From: Setaria digitata
Lineage: Eukaryota; Nematoda; Chromadorea; Rhabditida; Setariidae
Reading direction: 5' to 3'
Length of the DNA stretch: 64,000 nucleotides
NCBI GenBank assembly: GCA_003640385.1
Contig: RCAB01000060.1
Location: 148,190-212,189, forward strand
The translations under genes and the position numbers were made by a program. Position 1 is the stretch's first letter, and every line of letters begins with the position of its first letter. The notes beneath the pieces were generated by a model that searched no databases, had not been told where the DNA came from, and saw nothing but the letters and a program-made list of their open reading frames with translations. Positions 27,958 through 40,328 of the stretch are shown here, one piece after another.

Positions 27958-28276
27958 CTAATTGGACATCCAAACTTACCATAGCAATTAACGTCATTAG
28001 GATATCGACCACGAGGAATAGGACTTCTGAAACTACTCCTTGGTGTCAACCATCGATCCGGTCCAGCATCTTCAAATTTCTACATAGCTCGTAATACACG
28101 TTACAACAATGCAAGTNGCTAATTGGACATCCAAAATTACCATAGCAATTAACGTCATTAGGATATCGATCACGAGGAATAGGACTTCTGAAACTACTCC
28201 TTGGTGTCAACCATCGATCCGGCCCAGCATCTTCAAATTTCTACATAGCTCGTAATACACGTTACAACAATGCAAG
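27958..28276 (-). repeat. Duplicated 159-bp segment around a single N, each copy carrying the same orphan exon
   Basis: Copies at 27958-28116 and about 28119-28276 flank an N at 28117. They differ at three positions I can see (acttacc/aattacc, gaccacg/gatcacg, ggtcca/ggccca), as two haplotypes would. Each contains the minus-strand exon described next. An unmerged contig overlap is the simplest explanation. Confidence 0.85.
27979..28080 (-). CDS. Orphan coding exon (unassigned gene)
   Basis: Bounded by tag on the 5' side and gtaagt on the 3' side, the exon reads in a single open frame (phase 0 in, phase 1 out): KFEDAGPDRWLTPRSS, then a segment ending RGRYPNDVNCY. The other two frames are closed. 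A second copy follows the N, where the donor reads gtaatt. No flanking exons could be joined to it with confidence. It may belong to the small gene upstream (28902-29484) through a GC donor, or to an otherwise unrecognised gene. The RYPNDVNC string is reminiscent of the start of some CUB domains, but that alone is not enough for a call. Confidence 0.45.
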
Positions 28277-28901
28277 TTATTCGTATTATATTTAACACAT
28301 CAAACAATTATCTTGATTTGCCCTTTAACCCCTTGTCACTTCTAATACAGAACATCTTAAACATAATCACTAACTACCATTTATAGACAAATACGTAACA
28401 GAAGGTATTTCGATTTAGTCAGTGTCCGATATATCACTTCCAGGACAAGAAAAGCATTTTAATGGAAATGCTCATTTCAATTCATTCAAATTACTGATTT
28501 CATAACGGTCTTGGCAGTTAACGAAGCACCGGATCTGGAACGCATGGAATAAATTCTTAGGATATTCCCATAATTAATGACATTTGAATGTTCAATTGGG
28601 GAAATGCAAAAAAAAAAAAAAAAAAAAAATGATTTGACGTAAGAAGTGCATGACTTATAAGTGCCAAGCTAAACGAACTGTAACTGAACTACCGAAGAAA
28701 AAAGCCAAAGTAACTGAACTTCGAAAGTGCGACATCAGTTTGTTGGACAGCAAATTTGATATTTGCATCAAAAAATAACCAGGTCTTTTTCCCTCCCAAT
28801 TTCAACCTAAACTTCAGCATAAAAGCAATAATACATCCGCACAAGACTCAACATTAATCAACCACTTGGTATGGCATTTCTGATGGGCCGAAGTTGATAT
28901 G

Positions 28902-29484
28902 CTATAGCATTCGATATCCCATCACTCGGCTTGAACGGCGTAGGCTTATCAGGTTGATTGTGAAGCTTGCCTTACCAGACGCACCATCTCTTTGCTGAAC
29001 TACATATTCGAGTTCTAGCAAGATATTAGCAGGGTCCTTAACCCAAACTTCTGTTATAAATTCAGATAATTGAGAAAAACAGTCTCATGTTAAACAACAG
29101 CAGTATTTGCAGACAAGACTTTGAAACAGAAATTTGAGAAAGCAAACCGTTAAAGATTGAACATAGGTTGAAAATCATAATGAACATGAACAAAATGCTG
29201 GAAGCACAGTATATAAAAAAAAAATGGAGTATGTAACCAAAGAAGAAAGTTAATGTACATCGTCCTAGAATCAATTTACCCATCCTATTACCGATGAACG
29301 ATTTCCATTTAAGCGACACTTCTTCATTACACTTAATGATATTCCGACCAATTACGGTTAAGTCCTACAATTCATTAACTATGCTAATGTTGGCCATCTC
29401 GGTATCACTTGTAAGTTAATGCAAAATTACGTAAACCCAAAGCTCATGGTTGAAGATTTCCGTGATAACATTCTCGCTCATCAT
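28902..29484 (-). CDS. Small predicted protein directly downstream of cog3, function unknown
   Basis: Three exons (29431-29484, 29280-29364, 28902-29050) give a phase-consistent 95-residue product starting MMSENVITEIFNHELWVY and ending SSRVMGYRML, with canonical GT-AG introns. I do not recognise the family. The sequence is mostly predicted beta-type with alternating hydrophobic residues (LWVYDLTVIG, EVWVKDPANILLELEYVV), and there is no signal peptide or membrane segment. The start codon lies 92 bp after the COG3 stop on the same strand, a spacing usual for nematode operons, and an AATAAA lies in the gap. No convincing spliced-leader acceptor follows that signal, however, so a shared operon is only a possibility. 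The gene may continue through a GC donor into more distal exons. Confidence 0.45.
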
Positions 29485-29576
29485 TTTAACCAATGTTTGC
29501 ATATCACAGTTTTATTTCATAACAACATTAGAAACATATGGATACTGATTTTAAAAAATTGAATAAAATCTCGAAG

Positions 29577-32500
29577 TTAAGTGTTCATCACCAACCATAT
29601 ATGTTCCTGATTAGGAAGACCAGCTATTTGTTTCTGTTCATTATCGTAAAATTTATCGACAAAAACATTTGCACGTGTGAATATCTGAAAGAGTATAACC
29701 ATCACAGACGCAAAATTTGAATGAAATGAGTCTTTACCAACTTCTATTATAAGAAAATAGATCGCTTTCAGTTTGTTACTGTAACAGTGTTTCAAAGAAA
29801 AATTCACTCGTTAGATGGAACTCACATCAATTATTCGCTTTTTTACGGGCTGTAGCAAGATATCTTCAGTTTCCTTAAAACTTATATACAAGTCGAAACA
29901 CTGCTTGATCTGGAACGAGACAGAATACTGCCATTAAAATAAAAACGTATGAGCCAAATACTTGCATACTGAATTAGATGAAGCAGGAATAAAGATTAGA
30001 GAAGATATTAAACAAATTAAATAATAGAATAAAATTTCACCTCAGGCCATAAATGAGTCAATTTTTTATACGCTTGACCAGCAAAATTCTGCATGCTGCT
30101 CGCTTTCAAAGAATCGTTCTTCGCAAGATCAAAATCAGGTGTTGCTGCCTAAACAAACTTGCCACAGAAAACCTCTTTCTTACAAACTAGCATAAGTACT
30201 TATTTCAAAGGAAAAACTTTTTGTCAAATCAAGTTAAATCCTTTTGAAATCACTTACTGCTTCTTCTGCCTTGGTAATATAATCAGCAAATTCAAGAATA
30301 ATCATATCAGTAGCTGCATTTATAAGATTATGACAATGAGTTTTCAATCGAACATCAATAATTCGCCGGCTATCACCGGCTGCTTCTGTGACTGCCAATG
30401 GCACCTTTAAGTGAGTTAATTGTTGTATTTAAGCTTCTGCTACTTTTCTAAAGACCTTATACATTGAAAAAAGATCCAAACTGGCATTCATATATGCACC
30501 TGTAGCAAAAATTCAAGAAAGACATTGTTCGAAGTTAACTCAAACCATCTATGCCGATCATGAAAGAGCTGTGAGGCAGAAATTTTATATTTGCTCAAGT
30601 CGAACACGTAATCGCGCTGAGGAATGGTATCAGAAGATGCACTACCTAAAACATCATTGTTTCAACAATTTTATCAAACAGATGAAATGACTGTCACTAA
30701 TATGACAACAACAAAACACTGCCATACTGACTGTAAGATTATTACCACTATTTAATAAGGATTTGCGAAATAACTTGAAATCTTTGAGAAAGGGAGAAAG
30801 AAGATCACGATTTACCAGAAAAAGGACCTCAAAATTTTTTTCAAATTTCGTTACAACTCGAATTTAAAACCACAGCTTACTCCTACTGTAATGGTTAGTT
30901 ATAAATCACGGCCCAATATGGCACAACGTTCTTAGGGCAAACTTACCACATAACCTAGTGACTCTGTAGGGACTTGTTTGTTCACGCAATATCAGTAGAT
31001 GTTTCACTACAAATAATTCAGCATCAAGGAGTCGGCGGGTGCGAGAAAACTTCTCTGTAGCCCTATTTCGAATTTGTTTGGCTGCATGCTCTAACGATTG
31101 GCAACACGCTATCAATAGCTCCCGAGCAATACTTTGGAATACTACAGGCTGAAATAAAAAAGTTTTTATGAACTCAAGCAAGGACATGAAATTCATATCA
31201 AGCTCGGATCTGATGAAGAAATCAGTAAAAATTTTTTCCAAAGTATACCTCCAAGCATTTAAATAACTTCGAAAGACAAAGCACTGTGCGTCGCACAGTT
31301 GGGTACCACAAACAGTAAAGACTGACTGCAGAAGCTTGTGCAGCATTCGTATCATCCTGAAGATTTTCCGTTATCTTTTTATATGATTTAATACCTTTCA
31401 ACTCAAAAAAAGAAAATAAACAACAGGAAATAAAAGAAAAGCGATAACCTTTCCTGAGGTGTGCTCCTTTTCAATTTCCTTCATCATCTCCAACTTCTCC
31501 GGATAAGCAAGATCTCCACTTGAGGGAGAAAACTCTGCTATGTCCGACTGAGCGTATAAACTGGTTCTGGAACCGTTTAGAATTCATAAAGTTTCTACCA
31601 ACTCGTCATTGATACCAAAAAGCATTTATTGTATTTAATATACAATACTATCAACCTACCTATAAACGATTCGTTCAGCAACGTCACCTACTAATTCCGT
31701 CATAACTCGTACAAAGCCATTCCGTGGGCTAGTGACATATTCATCAGCGTAGGTTGATGATTCACCAGCGCTTACATAACTTGTTAATCCCTTTATTGAC
31801 ATTACTGATTGGATAAGTCCACAACGTTCCTCAATCATTTCAACCTTAAATTTATAAAATGGTTCTTCCGAAGTTTTTCAAAACTGTTTATTCTCACTAT
31901 ATACCACAACTATTGCTTCTGCTTTCAAATAATATTGCCTTTTACTACAATAACAACTGTCTCACCATTGAAGATAAATCCAAAAGTCTGATTACCCACA
32001 TTCTTATAAAATAAAGCATTTTTAATCTAACTTGATAGAATTCTTAGTTTTTGATCAATGCAAGCTCATTACAAAACAATTAAAAAAAAAAAAATTAAAA
32101 AACCACTTTCAGGATTGTGCACAGTTCGGTAAGAGTTTCCAAATGTGGATTGTGTATAATGATAGGTCGCAAAATATCGTAGAAAACGCGACAAAGTGAT
32201 TCAATAAAATCGTCGAATGATGTTGTCCCTGAGATGAATGAGGCTAAAACGGATGTATGTGGACTTGACGGGGTTGATAATGCGATTGACCTTGAGCCAC
32301 TGCTGTTATCATCTATAATGTTTGCATTTTAAATCAAAAATTTTTCAAACTAAAAGGAGCACTTCAAATTCATTCTTTTTGAAGGAATACACTGTTTTCC
32401 AGAAAACACACATACGTACCAGCAATTGTAAAGAACTGTTTGTATAGTCGAAATTCATCATCGCAAAGTCGAAGTAAGGAAACACAGCCATTTCGAGTCA

Positions 32501-34645
32501 CTGCACACGAACTGTTTTCATGCCTTCTGTATAGAGTTAAAAATCAATAAACCAAAAATTTTGATTTATTACTCCCTAAAATTATATAACAAACACTAGA
32601 GGACTTTGCCTGAAATCATACAGACATTTGACAAGGTTTCGATGATAATTCCTTTCTATGAAGTGTCCCGAACAAAGAAAGGAACAACCTTGTGAGTTCT
32701 TCGATAGTACTTCTTATCACAGATTCAAGCATCTGGTATCGTATTTTAAAATAAGTTTGCTGGCAATCAGCTACCATCATCTGGAATTCTGTGATTTCCC
32801 GGAAATGTTGCTCAGCAACATTAAGAGCTGATCGAACAGAATTGGCTCTGGCGGCGAAAACACCATATAGCAATGCAAAAATGTCATCATCACTATAAGC
32901 GGTTTGGTGATCTGTAAAAAGAATCACTGAATGAAATCGCTGCTCGCATTCCGAAAATTTCTTAAAATAGTGCTCCTCTTCTCTTTACTCGTCAAAAAAA
33001 GCTAATAACATACTATCCATATCCAGCTTCATTTGCCTATCCTTCACGGCATTCTGGCTTGACTCCAAATCGCCAATAACACCCATTTTTATCACTGTCA
33101 TTGCTCTAAATTTAACACTTATTGCATTTCGATAACTGTGAACAAAACATTACATAAAAGAAATACAGAGAAGTTTGCAAAAAATGGAAAAATCATACTT
33201 GGATAAACATTGCTCATATTTAGCAATGTATGTTTTTGAATCCTTGTAATGAATATGGCTATTTAAAAATCTCAAACAGTCATCGATTGTCGATAAAATC
33301 TGGGTGAATACTTGTCCTGTTATTGAAAAATTTCCACTTTTTAATTTCTGAAATTTATAATTCGTATGGAAGAAAAACATAACATTTACCACCTTAGATT
33401 CTTTGGGACATTTGAAATGCTTCAAAGAGACCATACCTTCATCACGGACTCATACTGAGTGTAGTAGTAAAGGTTTGCACGAATCTGTTCGGCTCCAGCA
33501 GCAATTTGTGTTTGATGAGCCATCATTCGATCACATGCATTGTGCAGTGAAGAAGTTCGTTCAGTAACTTTCTCATAATTGCTTCGCAACTCTTTCACCA
33601 ACTGGTTAAATTGTTGTAGTTGACGATAAAAAAATGAAGACTAACATGGTATAGCAGAAAAAAACAGGTGTTATACTAGCCTCCAAGGATCTTATGAAAA
33701 GAAAACTAACAAAAAAACATTATGTGAAAAATGAAATCTTTGAACCTACTACCTATTGCAAGTCAGTAAATTATGGAACAGGAAAATAAAGAATAACTAT
33801 ACGGCAAAAAGAAAAGTGGGAAGTCAAAATATAAAACGTATACGGATAATTTAAAAAACAAACCTCAATGCATTTATCATAATGTTCTTTCAACATTTCC
33901 ATGTTTTTCTTACAGCTGTGCAACAAAGCAATTTCAGCACTTTCTTCAAACATGCTATTTGCAGTGTTTTCTTTCTCGGCAGCGTATAAATCCGACAAAT
34001 GACTGCAATCAACAGAGAATACATTACTGAAATCAACAAGTTTTTGGATTATTTAAAAATGAAAGGTCATTCCATTTTCTTTTGGTTTCAGAAAAAGGTT
34101 TCAATTTCATGAGAGAAATTTCCTTGCGAGCTAAGGAATTCATTCCGCCCCATATCATATTTTCAATTTCATTCCCTTTAAAAATAAACGTCATACTAGA
34201 CAATCATTAGTGCAAACGCTGTGGAAGATAAAACAAACCTATAAAGCACATTCGTATCCAAATCTAGCAGCTCCTCCATGTTCTTCAAATCCTTATCACT
34301 TTGCAAATTAACAGCTAAGGAAATAACATATTTACGCCGGCAATAAAAAAATCTCTATGTACAAAGCTTTTGCTCTATTACAATGTAAGATATCCTACAA
34401 AAGCAATACATTTCAATGTTTAACTTCCAGATTTCTACTTTCACTGCAGTCACTCACTATTCGAAATATTTCCCAAAAAAACAACTTATAAATCTCATTT
34501 GGAAGACACATGAAGATATTTTACCATCATCCGCAGGCGATGGCAGCGCATAATCGGCAACTTTGGCACTCAACAATTCAACTGTTTTATTATGCATGAG
34601 TTTAAACGGATCCATTCCGCTTGATGACACACCAGAAATTAACAT
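29577..34645 (-). CDS. cogc-3: Conserved oligomeric Golgi complex subunit 3 (COG3)
   Basis: Peripheral Golgi tethering-complex subunit needed for retrograde vesicle traffic and normal glycosylation. About 18 exons are present, including 33150-33345, 32689-32912, 31658-31835, 31257-31355, 30945-31150 and the last at 29577-29689. Close matches to recalled vertebrate COG3 occur in order: [34 protein letters not shown]...[85 protein letters not shown] and [13 protein letters not shown]. The protein is all-helical, as expected for CATCHR-family tethers, with no signal peptide. The start is placed at [10 protein letters not shown], the first Met after an in-frame stop; a second Met ([10 protein letters not shown], 34615) is possible. 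The N terminus is much shorter than in human. It lies downstream of SSR1 on the same strand, with a gap of about 710 bp. Confidence 0.93.
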
Positions 34646-35355
34646 CCGGAAAACTGGTTTTGACTTGGCACTCCCGAAATGGTAGAATCTCAATGATGGA
34701 GCATCGATACCAACTCACTTAAAAAGATTATACAGATTCAAATGTAAACAAAACCAGGTACAACTGAAAAAAAATCTGTGGAAGAGTTTTCGTTAAGTAG
34801 CAGATTTGATTTCCCTACTGCTGGGATGACAGCACCACCTACTTGTTAACGATATGAAAAACCATTTTATTTTTAAAAACATCCCCATAACAGTGCAGCA
34901 AATAAGAATGAATAGATAAGCTACGAAAAAGGTAATCAACAAAACGAGAAGGGATGCTTTAGGTAAGCTTCCTTGAACAAAATGTTTCAGATTAAAGCGC
35001 GTGACACAACAGTATCGTATTTATTTTCATAAAATACGATGCAAAACGTTTAAAAGTATCACGAAGTGGAAAGTAGTAGAAAAAAGACAACATGCAATAA
35101 TTACAATAGATAGTAACAACAAAAATATTCCGTTGCTTAAAACCTGAAAACAAATTTCTTGCACATTCAATTTTCTTATGCACAGTAAAAATTGCAAAAT
35201 TTTTATGAAATATAAACCACATCAAAGCATTACTGAAGTTATGATTCAGCACATTTTTGAGTTTTTTATACAAAATATTTCTTATTCACCAAATGCTTCT
35301 ACTCGTAAGTTTAGTCATCTTAAATATAATCCGAGAAAAATAAAACATTATTTGT

Positions 35356-37313
35356 TTATTCCAGCCGCTGCGCCTGCTTCCGCTGCCTAGACAATCCTGG
35401 CTTCGGTGACTTGTCTGAAATTTGGAAAACCTGAACTTGATAAAAAATGAAATAAACTGTGCCTTAGAAGTGAAAGTGATCAACTTACGAATTTCACTCT
35501 GACTTATTAACTTTCTCTTCTAAGATCTCATATAAAAAATTGCTCCTGACAAGTAAACGTGAAACTCATACTGTGATTTAATACTTCACGCGGAATCCAT
35601 TCAAAATCGACTTCATTCTTGTTGTTGGTCCCTACTTCAATTGGTTGTACCTGTCGACTTTTGGCCATTCCATGTTTCCTTGTTAACTAAAAAACATTTG
35701 AAATCCAGTAAACTGAAGTTACCAATCAAAAAAACTGCTTGATATCCTCAGATTTTGTTGAGAAAATATCTTCTTGTTTTTCTGTTTAACACGAAAATGA
35801 AAAAATCTCTGTGAATCGAAAACTAATCAGTCCTTTACACCAATTATACTGGATGAGACCCCATCAATTTTTTTTTTTCAGTCGTCAGCACTCGTGGATG
35901 TCAACAGATATTCAAAATATAGCGTTTAGCAACCTTCGAAAGGAAATGTTGTCCAGCCAACAATATAAGCACAACAACGGCAGCAAAAATAACGTATAAA
36001 AATCCAGTTTCTGTGTTGAAATTTGACTCGTCTTCAATAATTGTTATAGTTTCGTTGAAAACTGTATTTCTGTAAGTTTTTCCATCACTATCTTCATATT
36101 GTAGTTCTACAACAAGTCCCAGTGGTCGTCCAGCAAACTGATCTGACGGATAAAAGGCATAGTTGAACGTAGCTTCTTGCTTAGCTGATACAACACGATT
36201 GTACTGCACCCTTGAGAACTGAAATTCAAAATTCAAGAAATTAAAAAACAAGACAAAAAAATCAATAAACTAGGAAAAACGAAACAAACAAAAGCTAAGT
36301 CTGGTTGAAACGACAAAAAAATTTAAACAGCTTGAGCCACAAGAAATAAATTTAAAAACTAAACCAAATGAAAATAATACTAACATTCTGTATGTGGTAA
36401 CTAAAGTCCTGTGGATAGCGGAAAGACGTCTCGCAAAAGCGCACAGTAAAATCTTTTTCACCACGATTCTGGAATCCCATCAGGAACTGAACAAGTTTGC
36501 CTCCAGGAAGGTCTGGAAGTAGTTACAAAAGAATCAATCAAGAGCTAATATTAACTAGAAAATCATACTTGGTATTATAAAATTAGCCACTAGAAGGACA
36601 TAAAGGGTGAAGACCTAGTGAAACTCACCTTCAGAATTCTCCGGCTGAATAAAAATAAAAGCCACATGCACATCAGGTGATGGTCTTATGGTACTATCAA
36701 CTTCAGCTGCACTAGAAATCTGAAATGTTTTAGCATGAATGAAAATCAACGGTTGCATTCAGCTCGTAATTCAATTCAAAAATTGTATACTTGGATATAC
36801 CGGGTTTTATACAATCAAACTAAAAACGAAAGGCAATATCCAAGTTAACGGAAAAGAGCACCCGGTCAAAATGCTGACAACTTCAAGCAAACTTATTCAT
36901 CCCTCCCTTATTCCCAAATAAAGGAATGTGGCGGATAACTGATCGTATGCAGTCTTAACCTTTTCATCAAGCACTGCAATGTCTTCCTCATTTACAGGAG
37001 TCTCCTCTTCAATTTCACCATCCACCTCATCATCCCCATTCACAACAGCGAAACCTGAAAAAAGCATCAACATACTTCCGTCTCAGAGCTAGACTGGATT
37101 CATTACAGGGGCTTCCCTGAATATTTTCTAACCATGCAAAGTGTGACGTGAGCATGACAGAAGGGACGCTTCAAACTGCAAGGTATTAACAGCAAGCAGA
37201 GGTGAGAAATAATGGCTTGCGGCTGCTCAGAACAACTTTGAAAGAAACTCACAGATTGCCAGCAGGGCCAGTCCAACAAGAATGCGAAGAATCCACCGGC
37301 CTGTCACCTGCAT
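35356..37313 (-). CDS. ssr-1/trap-1: Translocon-associated protein subunit alpha (TRAP-alpha, SSR1)
   Basis: Single-pass ER membrane subunit of the TRAP complex, which assists Sec61-dependent protein entry. Seven exons total 278 codons: 37253-37313, 36960-37054, 36629-36719, 36385-36512, 35934-36218, 35572-35686 and 35356-35414. The order is a signal peptide (RILVGLALLAI), an acidic lumenal stretch (NGDDEVDGEIEEE), a lumenal domain with MGFQNRGEKDFTVRF and NYAFYPSDQFAGRPLGL, and a C-terminal membrane span (LYVIFAAVVVLILLAGQHFL). A basic cytosolic tail follows, including KHGMAK, EVDFEWIPREVLN and a final Arg/Lys-rich RQRKQAQRLE. Length (277 residues) is close to human SSR1. The first Met follows GC-richer promoter-like DNA. 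I know the C. elegans gene as trap-1; the symbol is from homology only. Confidence 0.95.
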
Positions 37314-37700
37314 TTCCACCACACTGCCAACTCCACGCGACAGCCGAACTCCCAGTCAAATATGTGGACGAATTCCCGGAAGACCGCTGCAACACCGCAA
37401 CAACTGCAAATTTTCGAAGACATACAGGTGAGGAAAGGGTGTCTTCTCGGACGTTAACTCTCAAGGTGAGAACAGAGTTTGTGGAATCAGTTTCCGTGTG
37501 TGACATCAGTTATTTTCCGTAGTTGGTAGTGACAGTCTTTAGCGTATTTCGTACAACTTATCGGTGATTACTACATGGACAGCAAGGCATTATGTGTTGA
37601 CATTCCTGTATGGCCCCGGGATTTTGCTGTTTTTGCTAGCATATAACCTCTGTCTATTTTAAAATTTATCGTGAGGTCACAGTCAGTTTACTAGTTCGCA
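37314..37700. promoter_or_regulatory. GC-richer 5' flank of the TRAP-alpha gene
   Basis: Directly upstream of the SSR1 start is a stretch of clearly higher GC and CpG content than the rest of the window. It has no splice-supported coding potential, only short frames on both strands. I infer it is the promoter and 5' untranslated region of the highly expressed TRAP gene; no specific factor site is claimed. Confidence 0.4.
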
Positions 37701-38289
37701 GTAGTTTCCCAAATTCGTTGGAGAAAGGAGCGGTTGTGGTTCAAGTTTAATGGGCGGAATAATACGGATGAAGCAACGGCGCAAAAATTACTAGTAAACT
37801 AAGTTGGACGACTTATTATTTTTTCATGTCATTCTTTTTACATGTGTCGTAAATTTAGTATTAGATTTCCTCGTAAACAGTTCAGAGAGGTGGTTTTCCC
37901 TGCACCATTTTAAATATTTCTTCACTGTATGACTGGGGAATTAAATAATCCCGCATGTGAAATTAAGTTACAGAGATATTTTCGAAAATGAAAAGTTTCG
38001 GAAAGAGTCACGATGATTTTTCTATGACTATAAAGATGAGGAATGCTGAGCATATTTTTATAAAGTGTAGTTTCAACAAGCATTCCTATCCAGTTCAGCA
38101 GTGGCGAATACGTTATCTGTCTCGAAAAATGCGTTATACAGTTATTTACTTTATCGTACTGTATCATCATGTATCAAGCCGAAATCATTGCTTTTTTTTT
38201 GGATTTCATTGGTAGTGATCGCAACCAAGTCGTCACGATGTATAACGATTTACTCATTATCGCGCTAATCTACCACCAATTAATTACCA

Positions 38290-38800
38290 TTCAGTACTTG
38301 ATGACCAAGCTCATGTCTCACTTTGAGTTCAATTTAGCATTACATTGTGTTATTTGGAAATCAATTGATACTAAATACTGCTCTGAAGTCTATTTATCAT
38401 TGTGAGGCCGTGAGTTTACATGATATCATTATGAGTCCATCTATCATTATATGGTATCCTGTTAATTTGAACTGCGTAATCTCATTGTGAGAAATAACTA
38501 TCATTATAAGATGTCATTTAGATGCCAAATTTAATTATATATTATGGTTTATATAATATTGTTTGGATTTAATTCAACAATATGTTACATTAACACTCTT
38601 TATTGACAATATGTAAACAACATTACATAATTATTTAGAATTTAGCTTAACTTACATGCTGTATTGTCACGTTCAAATTAAATGCTTATAGTTATGAAGT
38701 TTATTATCATTATATGATATTATTTGGACTTAAATTAGCATTACGTTACGTGATTTTGCGGTTAAATTCGAGATTAAATAATTATGCAGGCGTGACTTAC
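38290..38800. repeat. Degenerate AT-rich repeat
   Basis: Several loosely related units recur, each built around tcattata(t/a)gat followed by ttatttgga and a segment such as ttaaattagcattacgttac or tcaattgatac, and gttca(a)ttt. At least four degenerate copies can be recognised by eye (near 38325, 38490, 38545 and 38710). No terminal inverted repeats or coding sequence were seen. Confidence 0.35.
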
Positions 38801-38936
38801 AGCACACTAATAGCTGTAAAATGGTATTTAATCGGTGCATAAACTTGCTTTAACATTCGCTTATCAACATCAGTTGATTACCAAGTTATATTTATTCGAC
38901 AAAGTTAAAATGATATTTAATTGATTTGAATGTATA

Positions 38937-39169
38937 AGTTCAGCCAGTTACTTAAGCAAATAATTCTCGAGAAAGACAATCTAGTGCTACAACGCAGCTT
39001 AAATGGATCTTTTGCCAAAGAAGGATCTAGTCTCGGTTCGCAATCCATCCTCAGCAATGCATCACCAGGTTCACCGTCTGCAGTTTCATTGTTGTCGTGG
39101 ATGTACGAACTTGCAGAGCAGATCAGACCAACACTGTTGCGTAGGCTGCAAGAAACAGCGCCATTTGTA
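38937..39169 (+). CDS. Orphan exon candidate, plus strand, unassigned
   Basis: An open frame from an acceptor-like ataag reads FSQLLKQIILEKDNLVLQRS, then KEGSSLGSQSILSNASPGSP and a Trp-containing helix SLLSWMYELAEQIRPTLLRR, to a donor-like gtaatt after TAPF. Composition is protein-like, with a Ser-rich linker between two predicted helices. No neighbouring exons were found on this strand; the frame closes about 70 bp downstream. It could be a short gene (Met at 38930), a lone exon of a gene with long introns, or a gene relic. I do not recognise the family. Confidence 0.3.
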
Positions 39170-39241
39170 ATTCTCCTGAACTTAATATTTGTTAAGCACT
39201 GGTGTTCATTGGACTGCAACTACAAAAAGATGACAGAATAA

Positions 39242-40328
39242 CTCCAGAACTACTTCATCATTTTGGTACATGGCTTATATTAAAAGCCACAGCTCTTTTT
39301 CTTACATTTGATACGGTTTCTTTTGTTATTCTTCCCGTGTATCATCATCATTAGTGGTCAAAAATGAACTTACTATTGGTTTGTGCTTATTTTAAAAAGC
39401 AGAATAATACAGTTTAAGTATTGCGGGTTGCCTAGCACAAGAATTTTCACAACAAAAAAAAAAAAAAAAAATAGTAACGAGAATACAACTGCCTTTAGTA
39501 ATTGGTAGAAGGCTGGTCATTCATGTCGGACCTATGCTCACTCATTTTCCGTAGAACAAAACTGATAACACAAAATTAGCTGAAAAGCAATCAAAAATAA
39601 ACTGGAATAAAATATCTGCTATTTAGAAAATAAATGCACATAAACTACAGAAAACACAAACAGTAGCATTCTTCAGGCAACAATAAAACAATCTTCTGTC
39701 GCTTCACAATGTTCGAAATAACACGTAAAGCAATGAAACAATGACAAATATCATGGTAGTAAGTAATTTCGAAAAACAAAAAATAGTGAGTTGGTGTAGA
39801 TGTAGAAGCGGATGTAGAAGGATGTAGAAGCGCAGAAGTTTCCGCCAAATAGAAAGTAGTAAGACTTTCCACATGAAACTTAGAAAAACTTCAAAAAATG
39901 TGTAAAAAGAAATAAGTGGGAAAGTTCCACCGATAAATCATTGCAATAAAAAAAAAGCCAATGTAGTTTTTATAATGAAACAGTAACATCACGAAGTGCG
40001 ACATGACTGGTCAGAGGTAGCCCTTAATTTTGGCGATTGTTCTGCAAGTGTTCTGCTTTCGTCTTTCGCATCCACTTTTGCTAAAAACCTCTTAAAATAT
40101 TCCATAACAACTTACAAAATTTCAGGACAGAAATTTACGTCGAGTACAGTAGAACTGAAATGGAAGTTTAAAAAATTTCACGATTTCAACTTCAATTTAC
40201 AAGAAGGAAAAGAGATATTAGTTTGTCCTGTCCTTGAATTGATTTTGGTATTAAATAATGTTGTTGAATTGATGTTAACAATGAAACACTGAAAATAAGG
40301 TAGGAATCAAGAAAATATCCAGCAGTGA
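39242..40328. other. Intergenic, 3' flank of the coiled-coil gene
   Basis: AT-rich, with a poly(A) run near 39455-39470 and scattered short frames. Nothing recognisable as a gene or RNA. Confidence 0.45.

Noticed and set aside
37202..37522. 106-codon plus-strand frame
   Set aside because: Antisense to the TRAP-alpha first exon and GC-rich promoter; no recognisable product.
39645..40292. Frames on both strands between the orphan exon and the coiled-coil gene
   Set aside because: Low-complexity content, no splice support, no family resemblance.
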